A DNA stretch of 25,134 nt from CAYRPN01 sp964426135 (GTDB lineage: Bacteria > Planctomycetota > Phycisphaerae > Phycisphaerales > Phycisphaeraceae), in assembly GCA_964426135.1 (NCBI GenBank), contig CAYRPN010000085.1, forward strand, positions 1 to 25,134, in the 5' to 3' direction. The notes under the pieces are model-generated. The model searched no databases, was not told the origin of the DNA, and saw only the letters and a list, made by a program, of their open reading frames with translations. The position numbers and the translations under genes are program-made. Position 1 is the stretch's first letter. Every line of letters begins with the position of its first letter. Below, one piece after another: positions 15,252-22,726 of the stretch.

Positions 15252-17885
15252 TCACACATCAAGGTTCTTCACTTCCAGCGCGTGCTCCTCGATGTACTTG
15301 CGCCGCGGCTCCACTTCCTCGCCCATCAGGATGCTGAAGAGTTGCTCCGCTTCGCTCGCCGCGTCCCAGGTCACGCGCAGCAGCACGCGATTGGAAGGAT
15401 TCATCGTGGTATCCCAGAGCTGCTCGGCATCCATCTCGCCCAGGCCCTTGAACCGCTTGATGTCGATGCCTTCCTTGCCCGAATCGACGATCGCTTTGTG
15501 CAGGCCCGCGAGGTTGGCGATGGGGATGCTCACCTTTTCACTCTTGACGGTCTTGATCAGCACGAATCGCGTGGGCAGGGTTTCGCCGCTGGCGGATTGC
15601 TCCTGCTTCAGTGAGTAGTCCTCGATGGAAAGGCCCATGGCGGCGAGGTCGACGATGATGCGCTCCATCTCTTTGACTTCGTGCAGATCGCTGGTGGCGA
15701 TCGTCAGGGCGCGGGCGGGCGGCTTGTCGCCAGCCGCGCCGGCACCACCGAGTGCACCGGCGTGGCCGTTGCCGTTGTCGCCGTAGAGATGGTGCAGTGT
15801 GAGATAGGCATCCACCTCCGCCTGCGACCAGAAATAGTGCGTGCCCACGACGCCGGCGGCGAGGCCCGCGCGCTCGCCGGTGATGCGAACCATCACGCGC
15901 GGCAGGCGGTCGCGTTTCTCCGGATCGTTGCTCCGCTGCGAAAGCATGTCTTCAAAGTTCAGCCCGCGCCGCTTCACGATCGCCAGGTGATCTTCCAGTT
16001 GCTCCAGCAGATCGAACGCCTTGCGCAGTTCCGCGCCACCCATGCGGTGCGTTTCCTTGTCTTCGTCATCGCGGATGACCAGCTCCGCGCCGGCCAGGCC
16101 CATGTCGCTGAGCACCAGGCGCATGCGCTTCTCGTTGAGCACGTACTCGCTCTTCTTGCCGCGCGTGATCTGATACAGCGGCGGCTGAGCGATGAAGATG
16201 CGGCCCTGCTTCACCAGTTCCGGCATCTGACGAAAGAAAAACGTGAGCAGCAGCGTGCGGATGTGCGAGCCGTCCACGTCGGCGTCGGTCATGATGATGA
16301 CCCGGCCGTAGCGCAGCTTGGCGATGTCGAAATCGTCGGCGCCGATGCCGCAACTGAGCGCCTGAATGATGACGCGGATTTCCTCGAAGCCCAGAATCTT
16401 GTCGAGGCGGGCCTTTTCAACGTTGAGGATCTTGCCCTTCAGCGGCAGGATCGCCTGCGTCTTGTGATCGCGCCCGCCCTTGGCGCTGCCGCCTGCGGAG
16501 TCACCTTCGACGAGGTAGATTTCGCTTTCTTCCACGTTCCGGCTGGTGCAGTCATAAAGCTTGCCGGGCAAACCGCCGGAGTCGAACACGCCCTTGCGGC
16601 GAGTGAGTTCGCGCGCCTTGCGGGCCGCCTCGCGCGCCTGCGCCGCCATCACCGCCTTGAGGCACAGCCGCTTGGCGTCGCCGGGATGTTCTTCCAGCCA
16701 GGCGTCGAGCGCTTCACCGAGAATGTCGGAAACGATCTTCTCAATCTCCGGGTTCAGCAGCTTTTCCTTCGGCTGGTTGTTGTAAGTCGGATTAGGCAAT
16801 TGCACGCTGACGACGGCGACGAGTCCTTCGCGCAGGTCTTCGCCGCTGGGCACCGGGTCTTTTTCCTTGATGATGCCCGCCTCGCGCGAGTAGCCGTTGA
16901 TCGTGCGGGTCAGGGCGAGTTTGAAGCCCTGGGCGTGCGTGCCGCCGTCGATGTTGTTGATGTTGTTGGCGAAGCTGAGAACGGTTTCGTTGTAGCCGTC
17001 GTTGTACTGCATCGCGATCTCGCACATGACCGCGATCTTCACGTCCTTGTCCACGCGCTCGTGGACCTTCTTCAGGTAGACCAGCGGGGTCACGGCATTC
17101 TTGCCGATCATCAGGTACTGCACGTACTCGGCGAGGCCGTTCTGGGCGTGGAACACTTCCGTGCGCGGCGTGCCGTCGGCGCCGGCGACGCGCTGATCGA
17201 CGAGCTTGATGGTCACGCCGCTATTGAGAAACGCCAGCTCGCGCAATCGGTTGGCGAGGATTTCGTAGCGAAAATCGACGTCGGGAAAAATCTGAGCGTC
17301 GGGCTTGAAGGTGACCTTGGTGCCGGTGCGGCTGACGGGGTGCGCGGGGCCGACGACGTAGAGCGGCGTGGAAAGCTTGCCTCGTTCGAACTCGATGCGG
17401 TGGACTTTGCCGTCGCGCGCGACTTCACATTCGAGCCACTCGGAGAGGAAGTTGACGCAGGAGACGCCGACGCCGTGGGTGCCGCCGGAGACTTTGTAGG
17501 CGGAGCCTTCCTGCCCGAACTTGCCGCCGGCGTGAAGGATGGACAGCGCCAGCTCAATCGCCGGCCGACCGTTGATCTGCGGGTTGGCGTCCTTTTTCGG
17601 ATCGACAGGAATGCCGCGGCCTTCGTCGGCGATGCAGCAGCTTCCGTCGGCGAGAATCTCCACCGTGATCAGCTTGCCGAAGCCCGCCATCGCTTCGTCG
17701 ATGGAGTTGTCGAGCACTTCGTAGACCAGGTGATGCAGCGCGTTGACGCCGGTGCCGCCGATGTACATGCCCGGCTTCTGGCGCACGGCTTCCACGTTGG
17801 AGAGCACCTGAATCTGGTCGCCGGTGTACTGGCCCGAGGCGGCGTTGGGCGCGGGCTGCGGAGTGTTGTTGCTGGCTGCGTCCAT
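15252..17885 (-). CDS. gyrB: DNA gyrase subunit B
   Basis: This 877-residue protein is the ATPase subunit of DNA gyrase, which introduces negative supercoils together with GyrA. The GHKL ATPase motifs are EVLDNSIDEA (with E56 and N60), DEGRGIPV (87-94) and GGTHGVGVSCVNFLSEW (134-150). The TOPRIM part has EGDSAGGSAKGGRD and TDADVDGSHIRTLLLTFFFR, and the C-terminus has RFKGLGEMDAEQLWDTTMNP and ends ALEVKNLDV. An insert of well over 100 residues lies between the TOPRIM motifs and the RFKGLGEM tail, comparable in place to the insert in Gram-negative GyrB. The start at 17885 has GGAAGG 10 nt upstream; a longer in-frame start at 18002 overlaps the promoter and is rejected. Its 3' end is duplicated at 14519-14653. 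Confidence 0.97.
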   Translation of the reverse strand: MDAASNNTPQPAPNAASGQYTGDQIQVLSNVEAVRQKPGMYIGGTGVNALHHLVYEVLDNSIDEAMAGFGKLITVEILADGSCCIADEGRGIPVDPKKDANPQINGRPAIELALSILHAGGKFGQEGSAYKVSGGTHGVGVSCVNFLSEWLECEVARDGKVHRIEFERGKLSTPLYVVGPAHPVSRTGTKVTFKPDAQIFPDVDFRYEILANRLRELAFLNSGVTIKLVDQRVAGADGTPRTEVFHAQNGLAEYVQYLMIGKNAVTPLVYLKKVHERVDKDVKIAVMCEIAMQYNDGYNETVLSFANNINNIDGGTHAQGFKLALTRTINGYSREAGIIKEKDPVPSGEDLREGLVAVVSVQLPNPTYNNQPKEKLLNPEIEKIVSDILGEALDAWLEEHPGDAKRLCLKAVMAAQAREAARKARELTRRKGVFDSGGLPGKLYDCTSRNVEESEIYLVEGDSAGGSAKGGRDHKTQAILPLKGKILNVEKARLDKILGFEEIRVIIQALSCGIGADDFDIAKLRYGRVIIMTDADVDGSHIRTLLLTFFFRQMPELVKQGRIFIAQPPLYQITRGKKSEYVLNEKRMRLVLSDMGLAGAELVIRDDEDKETHRMGGAELRKAFDLLEQLEDHLAIVKRRGLNFEDMLSQRSNDPEKRDRLPRVMVRITGERAGLAAGVVGTHYFWSQAEVDAYLTLHHLYGDNGNGHAGALGGAGAAGDKPPARALTIATSDLHEVKEMERIIVDLAAMGLSIEDYSLKQEQSASGETLPTRFVLIKTVKSEKVSIPIANLAGLHKAIVDSGKEGIDIKRFKGLGEMDAEQLWDTTMNPSNRVLLRVTWDAASEAEQLFSILMGEEVEPRRKYIEEHALEVKNLDV

Positions 17886-17973
17886 GAGGGATGAACCTTC
17901 CGTGAGGCCGAGGCGCTCGCGATAAAAAAGCCCCCGAGGTGTGGGATTTTTTGGCTCGCCTCCAAGCCCGGTC

Positions 17974-18002
17974 ATTCTAGCAGTTTTGCGCCCGCAACGC
18001 AA
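17974..18002 (-). promoter_or_regulatory. Putative gyrB promoter
   Basis: On the minus strand, TTGCGT (18002-17997) and TAGAAT (17979-17974) are separated by 17 bp, four and five matches to the sigma-70 hexamers. The start codon lies about 88 bp downstream of the -10 box. The leader (around 17955-17917) contains agcc...ggct followed by TTTTTTAT, a weak attenuator-like fold. Confidence 0.5.
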
Positions 18003-18160
18003 TCGCCACGACGCGAAAAAAGTGGGAAAAACAAGTGATTTTCAGCTATTTTCCAGAACCCTCTTTCCTTCAATGGCACGCCGCCACCCGCATGCCGCGC
18101 CGTGCCCCGACCGGGTCGATGCAGACGCGCTGGCGTCGCCGCTGAAGCGCCAAATCTGCT

Positions 18161-18410
18161 TCATCCGACGAATGCGTACCTGCCTTGTCAGAGCCGGAGT
18201 CTGTGACTCTGGTTCGCCGAGCCGGATCGAATCCGGCGAGGCGAAGTTCGGCGCGGCAGACGCACGGTCAACCCGGAATGCAGGGCGCAGATACGATTTG
18301 AAGCGGCATTGAGCCGCTTCAAATCGACCGGAGTCACAGACTCCGGCTCTGAGCAATACTTCGATGCTGCGTTTTCAACGGTTGTGAAGTACGCATTCGC
18401 CGGTTGAACC
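18161..18410. mobile_element. 250-bp palindromic element, copy 2, upstream of gyrB and the PHP gene
   Basis: It has the same length, orientation and terminal repeats as copy 1 and is flanked by a perfect 11-bp direct repeat, ccaaatctgct (18150-18160 and 18411-18421). The 14-bp stem cgatttgaagcggc/gccgcttcaaatcg and the outer cagagccggagtc arms are identical to copy 1, whereas the connecting segments differ. The internal hairpin is gccggat-cga-atccggc here and gccggc-tcaat-gccggc in copy 1, a paired change that keeps the stem. It lies in the divergent region between gyrB and the PHP phosphatase gene. Confidence 0.88.
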
Positions 18411-18455
18411 CCAAATCTGCTAGGCTTAACGGTTTGACTGATCTCTCTCAAACGA

Positions 18456-19295
18456 GTGACCGATAAGGCGAAAGTGATTCAGTTAATGCCGCAACGTTCC
18501 GACCATTCCGAGCCGCAGCCGCAGGCGCCCGTGTCGCGGCGAAGAGCCAGCGTCGTGCCTGTCGCCGCCGATCGCATCGATATTCACTGCCACCTGCTGC
18601 CGGGCATCGACGACGGCTGCCGCGACAGCGATGAGTCGCGCGAGTGCATTCGCCGGCTCAAGGCGGCGGGGTTTGTCGGCTCCATCTGCACGCCGCACAT
18701 GTGGCCTGACGCGTTTCCCGCCAACACGCCGGAGAATATCCGCGCGATGGTGGCACGGTTCGACGAAGAGCTGCGCGATGCCGGCATCGACTATCGCGTC
18801 TGGCCCGGCGGGGAGCTAAGGCTGTTCGAAGGCGTGATCCCCTGGCTGGAAAAGAACGGCGTGCCGACGCTGGGCGATTCCAACTTCGTGCTCGTCGATT
18901 TTTGGGACAAGCAGTGGCCGCGATTCGCCAACGCCGCGTTCGAGTGGCTCATCAAGAACAAGTATCAGCCGATCCTGGCGCACCCGGAACGCATCCCCGC
19001 GTCGCTTTCCGAGTTGGACAAAAAGCTGCGCGAGGTGGAGGAGATGGGCGTGCTGCTGCAGGGCAACGCGCGATCCTTCACCGGCGGCGAAGGCATGGCG
19101 GCGGGACAAATCGTGCGCATGCTCATGCAGCAGAACCGCTACGCATTTCTGGCCATGGACATGCACCGGCCCGAGTCGCTCAACAGCCGGCTCGACGGCC
19201 TGGCGCTGGCGGAAGTGGAGTTCGGGCAGAAAGCCGTGGACTATCTCATCATCCAGGCGCCAAGGCGGATTGTGAAGATCAGGACACCTGAATAG
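18456..19295 (+). CDS. CpsB/YwqE-type PHP-domain phosphatase
   Basis: This is a 279-residue protein of the PHP metal-dependent phosphatase class that removes phosphate from tyrosine kinases controlling capsule and exopolysaccharide synthesis. Metal ligands fit the family: HCH in DIHCHLLPGIDDG (H44, H46, D53), TPH (H81), GGE (E120), LAHPER (H176) and AMDMH (D235, H237). The first 38 residues are a disordered extension. The listed start is GTG; an ATG at 18486 (residue 11) is an equal alternative, since neither has a Shine-Dalgarno sequence. A small inverted repeat (gtttga 18432-18437, tcaaac 18448-18453) precedes the start. No cognate tyrosine kinase or glycosyltransferase is in the window. 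The last codons touch the repeat element that follows. Confidence 0.88.
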   Translation: MTDKAKVIQLMPQRSDHSEPQPQAPVSRRRASVVPVAADRIDIHCHLLPGIDDGCRDSDESRECIRRLKAAGFVGSICTPHMWPDAFPANTPENIRAMVARFDEELRDAGIDYRVWPGGELRLFEGVIPWLEKNGVPTLGDSNFVLVDFWDKQWPRFANAAFEWLIKNKYQPILAHPERIPASLSELDKKLREVEEMGVLLQGNARSFTGGEGMAAGQIVRMLMQQNRYAFLAMDMHRPESLNSRLDGLALAEVEFGQKAVDYLIIQAPRRIVKIRTPE

Positions 19296-19386
19296 CTAAC
19301 CGCCAAGATCGCAGAGATCGCGGAGTGATCGGAAAAGCCGGAGAAACAAGCTATTTTCTCGGCGCTCTTGGCGCACTTGGCTGTTG
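19296..19386. repeat. Nonamer repeat element, two facing arms
   Basis: The left arm (19296-19325) reads as 9-nt steps cgccaag-at, cgcagag-at, cgcggag. The right arm (19358-19386), read as its complement, gives agccaag-tg, cgccaag-ag, cgccgag in the same register. The 32-nt spacer is AT-richer. Some sequence outside the arms also matches as an inverted repeat (tattcagg-like complement of 19284-19293 with tgttcag at 19385-19391), so the element may reach into the 3' end of the PHP gene. It begins right after the stop codon and could serve as its terminator. Confidence 0.7.
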
Positions 19387-19492
19387 TTCAGAGGCCCCGA
19401 TCGATTGAAAGTGGGGACGGCCTTTCGCTACGTGCTACCATTGCATCGGGGCCAACTCAGCAACTGTTGCGATCTCATTCAATGGTGATTCC

Positions 19493-19756
19493 ATGACCCG
19501 AACCCTTTCCGTGATCGCTGTGATTCTCAGCGCCGCAGCACTGATCGTCGCCATCTGGACTGCTTCTCGCGCCAACGCATTGGCGGAGGCAGCGCTGAAG
19601 AAACGCGAACTCGCAACGGTCGAACGGCTGAAACCGCGCATCATGAAAATCTATGACGACTTCGACACGGACGTGACCATCGCTCGCAATGCGACGACGC
19701 TGGACGATCTATTTGAACCGATGTTCAAGCTATTGCAATCGGTGTCGGGCGAATGA
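19493..19756 (+). CDS. Small single-pass membrane protein, unknown function
   Basis: This 87-residue protein has one N-terminal hydrophobic segment (residues 5-24, LSVIAVILSAAALIVAIWTA) followed by a charged helical tail that is probably coiled or amphipathic (RANALAEAALKKRELATVERLKPRI). No domain is recognised. The ATG has only a weak GGTGA upstream. The codon composition resembles the neighbours, and the membrane segment followed by a regular tail makes it likely to be real. Confidence 0.6.
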   Translation: MTRTLSVIAVILSAAALIVAIWTASRANALAEAALKKRELATVERLKPRIMKIYDDFDTDVTIARNATTLDDLFEPMFKLLQSVSGE

Positions 19757-19770
19757 TTGCTCTTGACCGT

Positions 19771-19821
19771 GGTGGGGTTCGCGGACTCACCCCACCCTAC
19801 GCGCTAAGCCGGCGGAGCCGG
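19771..19821. repeat. Two adjacent intergenic hairpins
   Basis: ggtgggg (19771-19777) pairs with ccccacc (19790-19796) across a 12-nt loop containing ttcgcgga. It is followed by ccggc-gga-gccgg (19809-19821). Neither has a T tract. They may be REP-like units or a Rho-dependent end for the small membrane protein gene, which stops 15 bp upstream. Confidence 0.5.
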
Positions 19822-19825
19822 AAAA

Positions 19826-19926
19826 GTCAAATAGTGAAGTCAAAATGCAAAAGTCAAAAGTCAGAGATCGACGCTCCCCGTAAGCTCTGACTTTTGCATT
19901 TTGACTTTTGCATTCACTATTTTGAC
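19826..19926. repeat. AT-rich heptamer repeat element, two facing arms
   Basis: The left arm (19826-19866) is gtcaaa, tagtgaa, gtcaaaa, tgcaaaa, gtcaaaa, gtcagag. The right arm (19885-19926), read as its complement from the far end inward, is gtcaaaa, tagtgaa, tgcaaaa, gtcaaaa, tgcaaaa, gtcagag. The first, second and last units are the same in both arms. The three middle units use the same two words in alternate order, so pairing there is imperfect while the 7-nt register is exact. The spacer is 18 nt. The strand composition (A-rich then T-rich) differs sharply from the GC-rich surroundings. It lies between a plus-strand gene and the minus-strand DUF1080 gene, which converge on it. Confidence 0.88.
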
Positions 19927-19987
19927 TCTTCGCATGCCAACTCCTGTGCGCCGTGCGAAGAAGGGACGGTGTCAGAGTCTACGCTTC

Positions 19988-20908
19988 TCACTTCTCCACC
20001 ACCCAGATATTCCGATACACCACCGGGTTGCCGTGGTTTTGCAGGTTCAGGTTGCCGCCGCCTTTGTAGTCGCTGGGTTGGTCGTGGATCACCACGCCGT
20101 TGTGTTTGACGATCACGCGGCCCTTTTCCTTGTCCTTGCCCATCGTCATTTCCACGTCATACGTCTGCCACGACAGCGGCGGCAGGCACATGTTCACGTC
20201 CGGCTCGCGCTTGCTGTAGAACCCGCCGCATTCGTTGTTCTTGCCGTCGAGGCCGAAGGAATCGAGCACCTGAATTTCAGAGATGCCGGGCAGGAACACG
20301 CCACTGTTGCCGCGACCCTGGCCGCGGGCGTAGGGCTGGTACGGCGTGCGGAACTCCAGATGGAACGTGAAGTTCTTCGTGAACTTGAACTTGCTCTTCT
20401 GCCCGCCCTTGCCCAGCGCCATGAGTTCTCCTTCCGGCGTTGTCGCGCCTTCGACGAAGTCATTGACCTTGCCATCGAACAGCACCGTCGCACCTTCGGG
20501 CGGCTTGGCGCCGAGCGTCGGACTCTTGCGCTCGGCTTTTTTCAACTGCCCGCCGGCGACACTGAGCGAGCCGTCCTTGATGCTGGCCTGCAACTTGGCG
20601 AAAGTCGCGACGCCGTCCTTCAAAGCCCCGGTGTCCTTCTGCGCCTGATCGCCGCGTTTCCAGCCGTCGCCTGGAAGACCGCCGGTGAAGAGCGTGACGT
20701 CGAACTTGTCATCGCCCAGCGCGACGACCTGAGCGCCGAACTTCTTGCCGTTGATCTCGCCTTGGTATTCGCCCTGCACGGCAAAGTCGGGGCCCGCGTC
20801 CTTGGCGTCGGTGATGGCGGCTTTTTTGTCCGGCGCAGCGGACGCCGACGTGAACGCGAACACCATCGCACACAGCACGATCGCTCGACGCAATAGACAT
20901 TGGCACAT
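19988..20908 (-). CDS. Exported DUF1080 (3-keto-disaccharide hydrolase-like) protein
   Basis: This is a 306-residue protein with a signal peptide (about residues 1-24, CAMVFAFTSASAA). The N-terminal part (about 40-130) has the KFDVTLFTGGLPGDGWKRGD repeat-like segment often found before DUF1080. The DUF1080 concanavalin-like domain (about 140-304) shows ATVLFDGK, FTFHLEFRTPY, RGNSGVFLP, EIQVLDSFG, CGGFY, WQTYDVEM, VIVKHNGVVIHD and a final YRNIWVVEK. Some DUF1080 proteins hydrolyse 3-keto-glycosides; the substrate here is unknown. It is probably periplasmic. There is no clear operon partner. Confidence 0.9.
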   Translation of the reverse strand: MCQCLLRRAIVLCAMVFAFTSASAAPDKKAAITDAKDAGPDFAVQGEYQGEINGKKFGAQVVALGDDKFDVTLFTGGLPGDGWKRGDQAQKDTGALKDGVATFAKLQASIKDGSLSVAGGQLKKAERKSPTLGAKPPEGATVLFDGKVNDFVEGATTPEGELMALGKGGQKSKFKFTKNFTFHLEFRTPYQPYARGQGRGNSGVFLPGISEIQVLDSFGLDGKNNECGGFYSKREPDVNMCLPPLSWQTYDVEMTMGKDKEKGRVIVKHNGVVIHDQPSDYKGGGNLNLQNHGNPVVYRNIWVVEK

Positions 20909-21020
20909 GGCTGAATCCCGTGGAAAAGTGGCTCGATCGATGACCGCACCGAAGCAGTCTGCCGATCACCGGAGAACTTGTCCCGTGGCGCGAGGCGGTT
21001 ACTGGCGCAAGGGCCATCGC
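20909..21020. other. Divergent intergenic segment before the D-type repeat element
   Basis: This is the start of a 350-bp gene-free gap between the divergent DUF1080 and His-rich genes. No gene, promoter pair or strong hairpin was identified in it; the remainder of the gap holds the repeat element at 21030-21189 and the putative promoter at 21225-21252. Confidence 0.4.
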
Positions 21021-21029
21021 CTTAACCGC

Positions 21030-21189
21030 GGCACATTCAATGGGGACCTCTGAAAGACCCGAGCGGTCGCGCGCAAAGGCGCAAAGCTCGCGAAGAAACC
21101 GCTCGATCTTTGCGTGCTTTGCGCCTTGGCGCGCGATCCTCTTGGGATACTCAGCATTCCCAATGGTGAATCTCGCGCCAAGGCGCGAG
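21030..21189. repeat. Octamer/nonamer repeat element with imperfect outer arms
   Basis: The inner left arm (21067-21095) reads cgcaaag-g, cgcaaag-ct, cgcgaag. The inner right arm (21108-21136), read as its complement, gives cgccaag-g, cgcaaag-ca, cgcaaag, so the 8-then-9-nt spacing is the same in both. The spacer is 12 nt. Outside, about 21033-21066 and 21137-21171 form a weaker inverted repeat (tgggga/tcccaa with cattcaa/gtgaat edges). A perfect hairpin, ctcgcgcc-aa-ggcgcgag (21172-21189), follows directly. The whole lies in the divergent gap upstream of the His-rich gene. Confidence 0.72.
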
Positions 21190-21224
21190 GCCTCCGCGCC
21201 TCCGCGGGGCATTGCATTTATCAC

Positions 21225-21252
21225 TTGACATCAAATGATAACGCATTACCAT
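21225..21252 (+). promoter_or_regulatory. Promoter with a possible metal-regulator operator, perhaps leaderless
   Basis: TTGACA (21225-21230) is a perfect -35 box; TACCAT (21247-21252), 16 bp later, is a fair -10 box. The spacer and -10 region contain tgataacgcattacca, an imperfect dyad resembling Fur/Zur-type AT-rich operators. The ATG of the His-rich gene starts 8 nt after the -10 box and has no Shine-Dalgarno sequence, so the transcript may be leaderless. The operator reading is a guess supported only by the metal-binding look of the product. Confidence 0.4.
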
Positions 21253-21259
21253 TACCAGA

Positions 21260-21685
21260 ATGCTCCGCCGTCTCACTGCGATTGCCATGCTGCTGGCGAT
21301 GACCCTGATCGGGTCAGGCGTGCCGCTGCATCTGCATCGCGTCTGGGAGCATGGTGGACAGAATGAGCCGCCAGCAGCGAAGGGCGCGCCGCACGATCAC
21401 GTCGCGAGTCATCACTGCCACCACCACCACGCACACGCAGATCAGTCGAGCGCCGGTTCAACGGAAGAACGCCGCGACGACCACCGCGACTCGACACCTG
21501 GCGAGCACGGTTGCCAGACCTGCGACATGCTCGCAGGTTGGGTAAGCCTGCACGATCGCGGCGACAGCGCCGCGCTTTGCGGCGACGCCCTTCTTGCCCG
21601 CCTGACTCTGTCCGCTGAATCCGCGCCGGTTCTTGCATTCGACGCGGCGCCGCTTTCGCGCGGCCCCCCGCCGGCCCACCTCTGA
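21260..21685 (+). CDS. Exported His-rich protein, possible metal-binding
   Basis: This 141-residue protein has a signal peptide (about residues 1-20, RLTAIAMLLAMTLIGSG). The mature part begins with LHLHR and carries a dense His/Cys cluster (HDHVASHHCHHHHAHADQ, about residues 45-62) and a CxxC (CQTC). Such composition points to zinc, copper or cobalt binding outside the cytoplasm, as in DUF2946-like small proteins, but no family match is certain. The start follows a TTGACA-type promoter directly. The next gene, the pseudopilin-like protein, starts 117 bp downstream on the same strand. Confidence 0.65.
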   Translation: MLRRLTAIAMLLAMTLIGSGVPLHLHRVWEHGGQNEPPAAKGAPHDHVASHHCHHHHAHADQSSAGSTEERRDDHRDSTPGEHGCQTCDMLAGWVSLHDRGDSAALCGDALLARLTLSAESAPVLAFDAAPLSRGPPPAHL

Positions 21686-21802
21686 TCCCGTTCGGCTCGT
21701 GATGCGCGGCCCCGCCGGCGCGCATCGTTCCTTCCAATTCGACTTTCCCGCAGGCTGCCGCGCCTTGTTGCATTCAAGGCGCGGCGCTGATCGAGGTGAC
21801 TC

Positions 21803-22543
21803 ATGCGCATCGACTGCGCCAGGAATTTTCACCGCGCGTTCACGTTGATCGAGCTGCTCGTGGTGGTCTCGATCATTGCGATCCTCATCGGCATGTTGCT
21901 GCCCGCGCTGGGTCGCGCCCGGCAGAGCGCCAAGACGCTTCAGTGCCTCAGCAACATGCGGAACCTGGAGAACGCGCACTGGGCGTTCATGTCGGAGAAC
22001 AACGGCCGACTGATCGACGTGGGCCTGGGCCACGGCAGCGAGTCGGACGACATGGAATCCGCGTTCATCGCCACGCTCCAGCCGTACTACGGCGACAAGC
22101 TGGTGGCGCGGTCGCCGGTGGACACGAGTCCGCACTGGGAAGACCAAGGCGGCATCGCGGTGGGCACGGACGCCGACGGCCATCCGCGCTATCGCCGGAC
22201 GAGCTACGGGATCAACAACTTTCTCACACGCATCAAGCCCGGTTTTTCGCAGCAGTACCGCCGGCTCGATGATGTGCCCCGACCCAGTTCGACCGTGCAT
22301 TTCGTCTACATGACGCACACGGGCAGTTTCGCCGCGGCGGATCATCCGCACGTGGAGAACTGGGGCAGCGGCGCGCCAGCGGCATCGCAGCACTTGCAGA
22401 TCAACGCGCACGGCGGGCAACCGACATCGCCCGATGCCGTGACCAACTACGGCTTCCTCGACGGCCACGCGGAAACCACGACGTTCAGCGATGTCTTCGT
22501 CAACTTCACCACCAACAAGTTCTGGCCCAAGGTGGCGCAGTAG
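21803..22543 (+). CDS. Pseudopilin-like protein with prepilin methylation signal and H-X9-DG end
   Basis: This is a 246-residue protein. The leader MRIDCARNFHRA is followed by FTLIELLVVVSIIAILIGMLLPALG, with Glu at +5 and Ala instead of Gly at -1, as in the other pseudopilin of this window. The C-terminal part has NYGFLDGHAETTTFSDVF, the DG-containing end typical of planctomycete H-X9-DG proteins. GAGGTG about 9 nt before the ATG is a good ribosome binding site. It lies between the His-rich gene and the PEP-CTERM gene, all on one strand. A shared regulon for surface or metal functions is possible but not shown. Confidence 0.88.
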   Translation: MRIDCARNFHRAFTLIELLVVVSIIAILIGMLLPALGRARQSAKTLQCLSNMRNLENAHWAFMSENNGRLIDVGLGHGSESDDMESAFIATLQPYYGDKLVARSPVDTSPHWEDQGGIAVGTDADGHPRYRRTSYGINNFLTRIKPGFSQQYRRLDDVPRPSSTVHFVYMTHTGSFAAADHPHVENWGSGAPAASQHLQINAHGGQPTSPDAVTNYGFLDGHAETTTFSDVFVNFTTNKFWPKVAQ

Positions 22544-22600
22544 CCGGCAATGGAATCGGCCGGGCCGGCGAATGGGCGATGGCGCAGCAGGCCGGCGCAG

Positions 22601-22628
22601 CGTCGAGCAAAGCTCGACGGCTAAACGT
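22601..22628. repeat. Intergenic hairpin with ggctaaacg tail
   Basis: A perfect 8-bp stem, cgtcgagc-aaa-gctcgacg (22601-22619), is followed by gctaaacg. The tail resembles the outer end of the element at 4435-4533 (cgctaaacg). It may be a truncated member of the same interspersed family. It lies in the gap between the pseudopilin and PEP-CTERM genes. Confidence 0.5.
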
Positions 22629-22658
22629 GAAGGATTCAGCGCAACCATTTTTTCATGA

Positions 22659-22711
22659 CCCGTTTTTCACCCCGATTTTCAATCCGTTTTCACCCCGTTT
22701 TTCCCGTTTTT
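22659..22711 (+). promoter_or_regulatory. Pyrimidine-rich leader with repeated CCCGTTTTT words
   Basis: Just before the ribosome binding site of the PEP-CTERM gene, the sequence repeats cccg followed by T4-T5 and ca about five times with slight variation. The non-template strand is nearly free of A and G apart from the single G in each word. In RNA it would be an unstructured U/C-rich leader, a possible binding site for Rho, Hfq or a cold-shock protein. It may also be a slippage-prone repeat. Confidence 0.4.
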
Positions 22712-22726
22712 TTCAGGAGATTGACC

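Noticed and set aside
15681..17894. An open frame of 737 codons on the plus strand opposite gyrB
   Set aside because: gyrB on the minus strand is unmistakable; the antisense frame shows no domain and has biased composition.
17917..17960. A transcription attenuator in the gyrB leader
   Set aside because: The agcc/ggct stem before the T tract is only four pairs with a large bulged loop; too weak to list as a terminator.
6624..18002. A replication origin near rnpA, yidD and gyrB
   Set aside because: dnaA, dnaN, rpmH and yidC are absent and no cluster of DnaA boxes was noticed, so an origin cannot be supported.
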